Assembly: GCA_047495785.1 (NCBI GenBank)
Contig: JBLDXI010000012.1
Coordinates: forward strand, 496,001 to 560,000
Origin: Lepidodermella squamata
Taxonomy: Eukaryota > Gastrotricha
Length of the DNA stretch: 64,000 bases
Reading direction: 5' to 3'
This document shows positions 59,246-64,000 of the stretch, piece by piece. The notes under the pieces were generated by a model. That model worked only from the letters and a program-made list of their open reading frames with translations, was not told the DNA's origin and ran no database searches. How positions within the stretch are numbered: position 1 is the first letter of the stretch; each line of letters begins with the position of its first letter. The position numbers and the translations under genes are program-made.

Positions 59246-60285
59246 ATGTGCCATCTGAATGACTCCATGCGGGAGCAATACGTTGCTAACCGAAGGGAGC
59301 ACATCCTATACTTCGCCGTATTTCCCGCTTTTTGCACGACTGGTGTTATTTTCAACGTCGCTTTTTTGATTGGCTTGTGGTCAACGCGCTTCAGAGGGCC
59401 CATGTACACCTTCCTAAAGGCTATGGCAATGTGTGACCTATTCTATTTCCTTTCGTTCTTCGTTGTTATGATCGAGCGATGTACTTATGATTTTTGCTTC
59501 CTGATAAACTCTACCGGCTATGCTCGACTTATCCTTCAAGTCCTCATTTATCAGGTCGCAAAGGAAGCCACTTTCTGGATCAGCTATTGCATCAGCTTGC
59601 TGTTTTTTATTCAACGGATGATATCTCTGGTTTCCCCTCTCGAAGTGAAGCAGTACTTCAACGTAGCAAGATCTCGATACATAATTATTTCCTCGGTTTT
59701 CGTAAGTTATATCGCGGTGATTAATAGAAAAGATGTATTCATGTTGGAATTTCCGAAAATTAGATAAATTACTCTGTTAGTACCTGGGCAGCTGAGTATG
59801 GAAGGGTCCAGAAGACGTCGCTTTCTACACGATGCACGCTCTATATAGGATTTTTCTCAGTAAATTCGCACAGCCGGGGCATGCTTCACATCGCCATGCT
59901 GACCTTTATTTACTTCGTTCCAGCTATCACTTTCATCGTGTTCTGGGCAACTTATAGACGCGAACTAACTCGGCAATCAAACAGCAGCTCTAAACTTGCG
60001 ACTCGCATAGGTCTGGCGGTGATATCTGGAAAAATACTGTTCTCGCTCGCCAATTATGTGGAATGGTTTGCTGGCTACAACGTTTCCGGGAATTTAAGCG
60101 ATCAAACCCAAGCGTTGGTTCGCGACATTTGCAACTCTTGCGCTATACTTGCGCAACTGTTTTCAATCCTATTGCAGCTCGTTTTTAACCGCGCATTTCA
60201 ACGGAAGTTTTTTGGGCGACAGTTTACGGCCAGCAGCTCGCTACATCATTGTACATCCGCTTCCAGTAACATAACTTCAGAATAA
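59246..60285 (+). CDS. Rhodopsin-like GPCR, peptide-receptor type
   Basis: Seven-helix receptor, 325 residues, exons 59246-59701 and 59764-60285 (phase 0 intron in the TM4 region). A short N-terminus precedes TM1 with G-V-I-F-N-V-A-F. TM2 contains M-A-M-C-D-L-F-Y-F, corresponding to the L-A-x-x-D motif. TM3 ends F-I-Q-R-M, so the D-R-Y position reads Q-R-M. TM5 has F-V-P-A-I-T-F-I-V-F. TM6 starts L-A-T-R-I-G-L-A-V-I-S. TM7 (C-A-I-L-A-Q-L-F-S-I-L-L-Q-L-V-F-N) lacks N-P-x-x-Y. The overall pattern resembles invertebrate FMRFamide/myosuppressin-like receptors, but the ligand cannot be named. AATAAA at 60281-60286 overlaps the stop codon. Confidence 0.8.
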
Positions 60286-60412
60286 AACCATGTTTCGTGA
60301 GTTGTGAAAGCCTGACCATTAGTGATTAGGCACGCTCTCGAGGAAAATCGCCAATAAACAACGCCATTAAAAGTTAAGCCTCTGTTTTGCAAAAACTTAA
60401 TCTCATCGCAAA

Positions 60413-60922
60413 ATGCAGGACTTCAATGAAAATATAAAGAGGTTAATGCCCTATTTTGACATTATTTTAGCGGTTTATTCAACGACAGTATGTATCTGGA
60501 GAATCAAGAGACAGTATGCAAAAAGGTAATACCTATTTATAGTTGCAATTTTGCGAAAATTTCCGCCAACATTATTATTTGAAAAACAATGGTCATTCTC
60601 AATGGTCATTCTCAGCATCATTGATATGGGTCTGGATAACGCGGACCGGTGTGATACTGCCTCCTCAACTGTTTTCGGCCAGAATGAATCTGCTTTCAAA
60701 GATCGACGACCGTCACTTCAGTTCAAGCTAATTATTCAGCAATGCAATTCGCCGGTCACAGGTGAGAAATAAGAATTTTGAGCCTGATTTTACACATTAT
60801 TTTCAGATTTTCTCGTTGGACCCGGTTATTTCCGATGGATAAATCGTCATCAAGCACAGCTGATCCAGGCACCTACACGTTCATTAGTCGAAAATCTCAA
60901 GATACCAGAGGAAGCTCATTAA
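60413..60922 (+). CDS. Unknown 124-residue protein
   Basis: Three-exon model 60413-60525, 60616-60761 and 60807-60922, 375 bases with consistent phases. One possible membrane helix lies near residues 12-29 (M-P-Y-F-D-I-I-L-A-V-Y-S-T-T-V-C-I-W), followed by basic residues. The rest is soluble and ends L-V-E-N-L-K-I-P-E-E-A-H. I do not recognise it. AATAAA at 60964-60969 gives it a plausible 3' end, convergent with METTL17. A second reading frame is open over the last exon, so the model could be wrong. A 13 base direct repeat (AATGGTCATTCTC, 60588-60613) lies in intron 1. Confidence 0.4.
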
Positions 60923-61020
60923 AATTAAACCGGTTCTTAGGGATCAACAGAAAAAATTAAAGCAATAAAAACATTTTTATTATTTTGAAAGCTTCAACCA
61001 GTAAAACATCAACAATGTTA

Positions 61021-62836
61021 TCATTCTTTCGGTTTCTCAGCTTCGTTTAAAGGTTCCATTGAGCAAGGTAATAGGTCGCCAGATTTGCAATACGACGAAC
61101 ACTTGTACAAATGCCTGTATTAAAAAAATACGGTTAATCGCAATAACTGCAGCCTTCACTGTCAACTTACTGGCCACTTTTGTTTTTTGTTACAACGCTC
61201 TGCCGAATCAAACCATCAGGGCAGCAGAGATGAAGATGAACATGTCTAGCCCTCGGAGCTGAAAGGAGAACTCTTGGCCAGGCAGGGCTGTCAATTGTTG
61301 GGTTTTCATTCGTCTCACTCGATTTCTTTTCAATTATTAGATACGAGTAGCTTTCGGACGCAATTTGCTCTTTTTGCTGTAAATATTTCGATAGGAAATT
61401 TGAGCCTCAACTTGAAAATCACAAACCGTCACTAATCGAAGCTTAGTGTATTTTGTACTGAACGAACAAATCGGGCTCAATTCTTGAGAAGTTAACCTCG
61501 GACAAGCATGAGCATGTGGGCACTTGAATTAAAAAAAAATGCATCTTTAAAATTTGATTTAAAATTTCAAACTCACAGGTGCCAAAATTCTAACGCCAGG
61601 CTATCGATAAAAAAATCCAATTAACAAATCAATAAAGGAAACTTTATTTTACCTGTTCCGTGAAGAAATTTCGAGCCTCTGTTATTAGCTTGAACCCACC
61701 AGTTGTTGCATGTTCAACAATGACGATGTATTTCCTTGATTTACTCAACATCGAAGTGTAGAGCTTGAGACGTTCATCTTGGCTAGCCATTTCCATCAGG
61801 GTGTAACTGCAAGTGACCAAATCGTACTTGTTCTCATCTCCATGAGGTATGACAGCTTTGTAGAACAGGCCAGAAAAAGCAGGTTTTCCAGCAGCTTTCC
61901 CTCCCTTTAACATTGAGACATGAATAGTTGGGTTATTTTGGCGAGGAGAATTACCTGAATAATCAATTTAGACAACTTCGACATTTCCTGGGATGTATCG
62001 ACACACAAGGCTACCCTAACACCATCTTCCCATACAGGTTTAGTGGCCCATAAAACCGAACCGAGCCCTGATCCGATGTCAAGCAAGTACTCTGGTTTGA
62101 AACTTTGGTCCACCGCTCGAATTTCTTCGAATATTTTGACCAAAACCGCATATTCAGCTGGCAATCTCTCAAACATATACAAATAGCAATTGTAAGCGTC
62201 GAATTCCATAGGCTTCCAATGATAGACAGTTTTTCTCAGCTTCGAATAAAGTCTGTTTTTGATATTTTCCTCGTAGATTTCTTCCTCTTCAGGTGTCGGG
62301 TTTTGGCTACCAATATCAATCTTTGAGCGCAGTTTTTCTTCGATTTTCATTGCTCTCTCCCGTAATTCAGTGTTGTCAGTGGGGGGCAGTCGAGATTTTA
62401 GATTATGAACAAACTCCGCACTAGCGCGCTTTATATCTTCCAACTTGTATTCTAAATGACAGGCTATAGTTTTGTTGCTATGGTTGCGCGAACTTACTCC
62501 CTATTAGCGAAAACACAGCCGTTTGAACAGTTTCGGGAACGTTTACGACTTTGTGATTCCTCAGACCAGGGTGACGCTTGGCTTTCAGTTCCGCGGCAGC
62601 CAGGCGAGATTCCAAAGCAGCATCCAGCTTCAAAGTAACATCTCTTTCTTGCGGTTGAGGAACGTGTACTTCTTGCTGTTATTTACAAATCAACTCGAAA
62701 TTTCACAATTCCAAGTGCTAACTAAACTCACTGGAATTTCTTCCTCCTCTGGAGCAACGCTTTCAGGGTTAACCCTCCTTGCATTTGGCGCGCCCCTCAA
62801 GGAACGGCTGAAAAACGCAACCAATTTCCGCGACAT
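61021..62836 (-). CDS. METTL17: METTL17, mitochondrial ribosome assembly methyltransferase-like protein
   Basis: Rsm22-family factor for mitochondrial small-subunit assembly, 481 residues. Eight exons: 62836-62732, 62675-62498, 62451-61955, 61904-61653, 61600-61577, 61522-61433, 61376-61171 and 61114-61021 (1446 bases, phases agree). The N-terminus is basic and presequence-like. The methyltransferase fold shows D-I-G-S-G-L-G-S-V-L-W-A and C-V-D-T-S-Q-E-M. The cysteine region P-C-P-H-A-H-A-C-P-R-L and, later, R-A-R-H-V-H-L-H-L-C-C-P-D-G match the Fe-S cluster cysteines described for mammalian METTL17. The last four exons are tiny, one only 24 bases. The start is 142 bases past the prefoldin stop on the same strand, so the two may be co-transcribed. 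Confidence 0.9.
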
Positions 62837-62978
62837 TTTTAATAATAATCTTTAATAATCAGTGGTTTCTACACATAACATAGAGTGTACATGCAAATTA
62901 TCACATTCGGGTAAATCACGCAGTGACTTTCAAAGCATTTGCATATTTATTCGCGAGAAATGTTGAGCAAGTTTTTGA

Positions 62979-63374
62979 CTAGTCGTCCGCATCTTCCTCC
63001 AAGTTGATTTTCGAACCAAACTTAGCATAGAGACGAGCCTTAAGCTCAGTTAGCGACGCCGTGTAATCTTTCAGCGTTAGTTCCAATTCAGCAATTCGTT
63101 TATTCGTGACAGCTTTGTCAACTTCAAGGCGCTTTTGTACTTGCACAGGTGATAATTCGAAGAAAACTTCCCCGAGTTGATATGGAACCTTGCTATCCTC
63201 ATCAAGCAGTGCGATTTCATCGACAGATTCGTAAGCATCCTCCAAAGCTTTCAAGTAGGACTTCTTAGCATCGAGTTCACCCTTTGCCTCCTTGAAATTT
63301 GCATTTGTTGTGGCAAATTTATTGATACACTGCTGATCTTCGAAGGTGACTGCAGCATCGCCTGTTTGAGCCAT
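62979..63374 (-). CDS. PFDN4: Prefoldin subunit 4
   Basis: Beta-type subunit of the prefoldin chaperone that passes nascent actin and tubulin to CCT. 131 residues in one exon (human 134). Two long coiled-coil helices flank the beta hairpin. The N-terminal helix has V-T-F-E-D-Q-Q-x-I-N-K-F-A; the central part has D-A-x-x-E-x-x-L-L-D-E and V-P-Y-Q-L-G-E-V-F-F. The second helix runs through the acidic end, K-I-N-L-E-E-D-A-D-D, all as in PFDN4. Unlike most genes here it has no intron. Confidence 0.95.
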   Translation of the reverse strand: MAQTGDAAVTFEDQQCINKFATTNANFKEAKGELDAKKSYLKALEDAYESVDEIALLDEDSKVPYQLGEVFFELSPVQVQKRLEVDKAVTNKRIAELELTLKDYTASLTELKARLYAKFGSKINLEEDADD

Positions 63375-64000
63375 AGTCGGTATAATTTAACGAAAATCTA
63401 AAAATCATAGGCAGAACTAATCAGAAAACGCACGATAATCGTGTCAAATCCTACGAGTCGTACACAATAGCTTCCAGAAATGGCACAGGTAAACTCAAAT
63501 ATAACACGAAGCATTTCGAGCACTGTCGATCGTCGCGTGTCACTTCGATAATAGTTAAGCGGTAGAGCAAATTGAATTATGCGAATAGAATTTATCCTTT
63601 CGCTTGACACACAGCTGAATTCTACCAGCATGCTCTAGAGCAAGGATTAAATAATTGGGAAGCAATAGATAGAACGATAGCGTCAAAATAATGCAGGTTT
63701 AAGGTTTCCCAAAATCCTTATATCAATTATAAAAGTAAGAAATTAACGACGACCACATAATGGAGTGTGGATAAACGAATACATCTGGCCTCCGGGTATT
63801 ATTCTTCTCTTTCTTGATCATTATTTTTACCTTCACGCTTGCACATTCATCACTGACAAACAAGCTAAAATAAAGTGCTCATGCTGAGGCGTCCGAGATT
63901 AAAGGGTTTATTTCTGTTCTGGGATTGAATTCTGCAGAAGATAGTGAAAGAAAAAATTGAAGAAAATGCTAAAAATGCAGAAACTCTTTATGAAGTCGAG
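63375..64000. other. Right-edge region
   Basis: Contains the prefoldin promoter. No gene is supported up to the window end; a 77-codon minus-strand frame at 63398-63631 has no similarity. Confidence 0.5.

Noticed and set aside
61059-61262. 67-codon plus-strand frame with a hydrophobic segment
   Set aside because: It lies opposite METTL17 exons 7 and 8, whose match to the family explains the sequence, and it lacks an ATG at its start.
1-64000. CRISPR arrays, bacterial operons or phage genes
   Set aside because: No direct-repeat/spacer array and no prokaryotic genes; spliced animal genes occur throughout.

Overview
This window is nuclear DNA from a compact animal genome. Almost every gene is split by short GT-AG introns, many of them only about 50-60 bases. 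Intergenic spaces are AT-rich, and neighbouring genes are often 90-300 bases apart. The gene set is metazoan: a RYK receptor, a Na,K-ATPase beta subunit, a rhodopsin-like GPCR, a CLIC, SLC16 transporters, CCDC57, C11orf65/MFI and METTL17. Finding CCDC57 and C11orf65 homologues beside ecdysozoan-sized introns argues against a typical rhabditid nematode. A tardigrade or another small-genome invertebrate is my best guess, but nothing here settles it. Exon models were made by eye and checked by summing exon lengths: every complete multi-exon model listed adds up to a multiple of three with matching phases.

Layout. 0-10.1 kb: four SLC16/MCT-like transporters, three on the minus strand and one on the plus strand. 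The first runs off the left edge; the second carries a roughly 1 kb repeat element in an intron. 10.3-13.1 kb: a tight plus-strand run of PPIH, MPI and CLNS1A/ICln. 13.3-16.3 kb (minus): a VIT/VWA5A-type protein. 18.9-33.8 kb: five divergent members of a family of small secreted proteins that I do not recognise. They share C-P-x(7)-C followed by an F-Y-x-W-L amphipathic segment. Two minus-strand DxD glycosyltransferase-like type II membrane proteins lie between members 3 and 4. 34.5-37.2 kb: three tandem histidine-rich small proteins. 37.4-45 kb: TAF10 (minus), a CLIC homologue (plus) and IWS1 (minus). 45.9-46.3 kb: a MITE-like element with perfect 55 bp inverted termini. 47.3-51.3 kb: CCDC57 and C11orf65 homologues in tandem. 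51.6-52.8 kb (minus): AP-1 sigma and a TMEM254-like protein. 54.3-60.9 kb (plus): a RYK pseudokinase receptor apparently without a WIF domain, an extended Na,K-ATPase beta subunit, a GPCR and an unknown 124-residue protein. 61-63.4 kb (minus): METTL17 in eight exons, and prefoldin subunit 4.

Most genes are unrelated housekeeping or signalling genes that happen to be neighbours. The coherent local families are the SLC16 cluster, the C-x8-C secreted family, the DxD glycosyltransferase pair and the histidine-rich trio. The C-x8-C family and the histidine-rich trio are the best candidates for undescribed biology.
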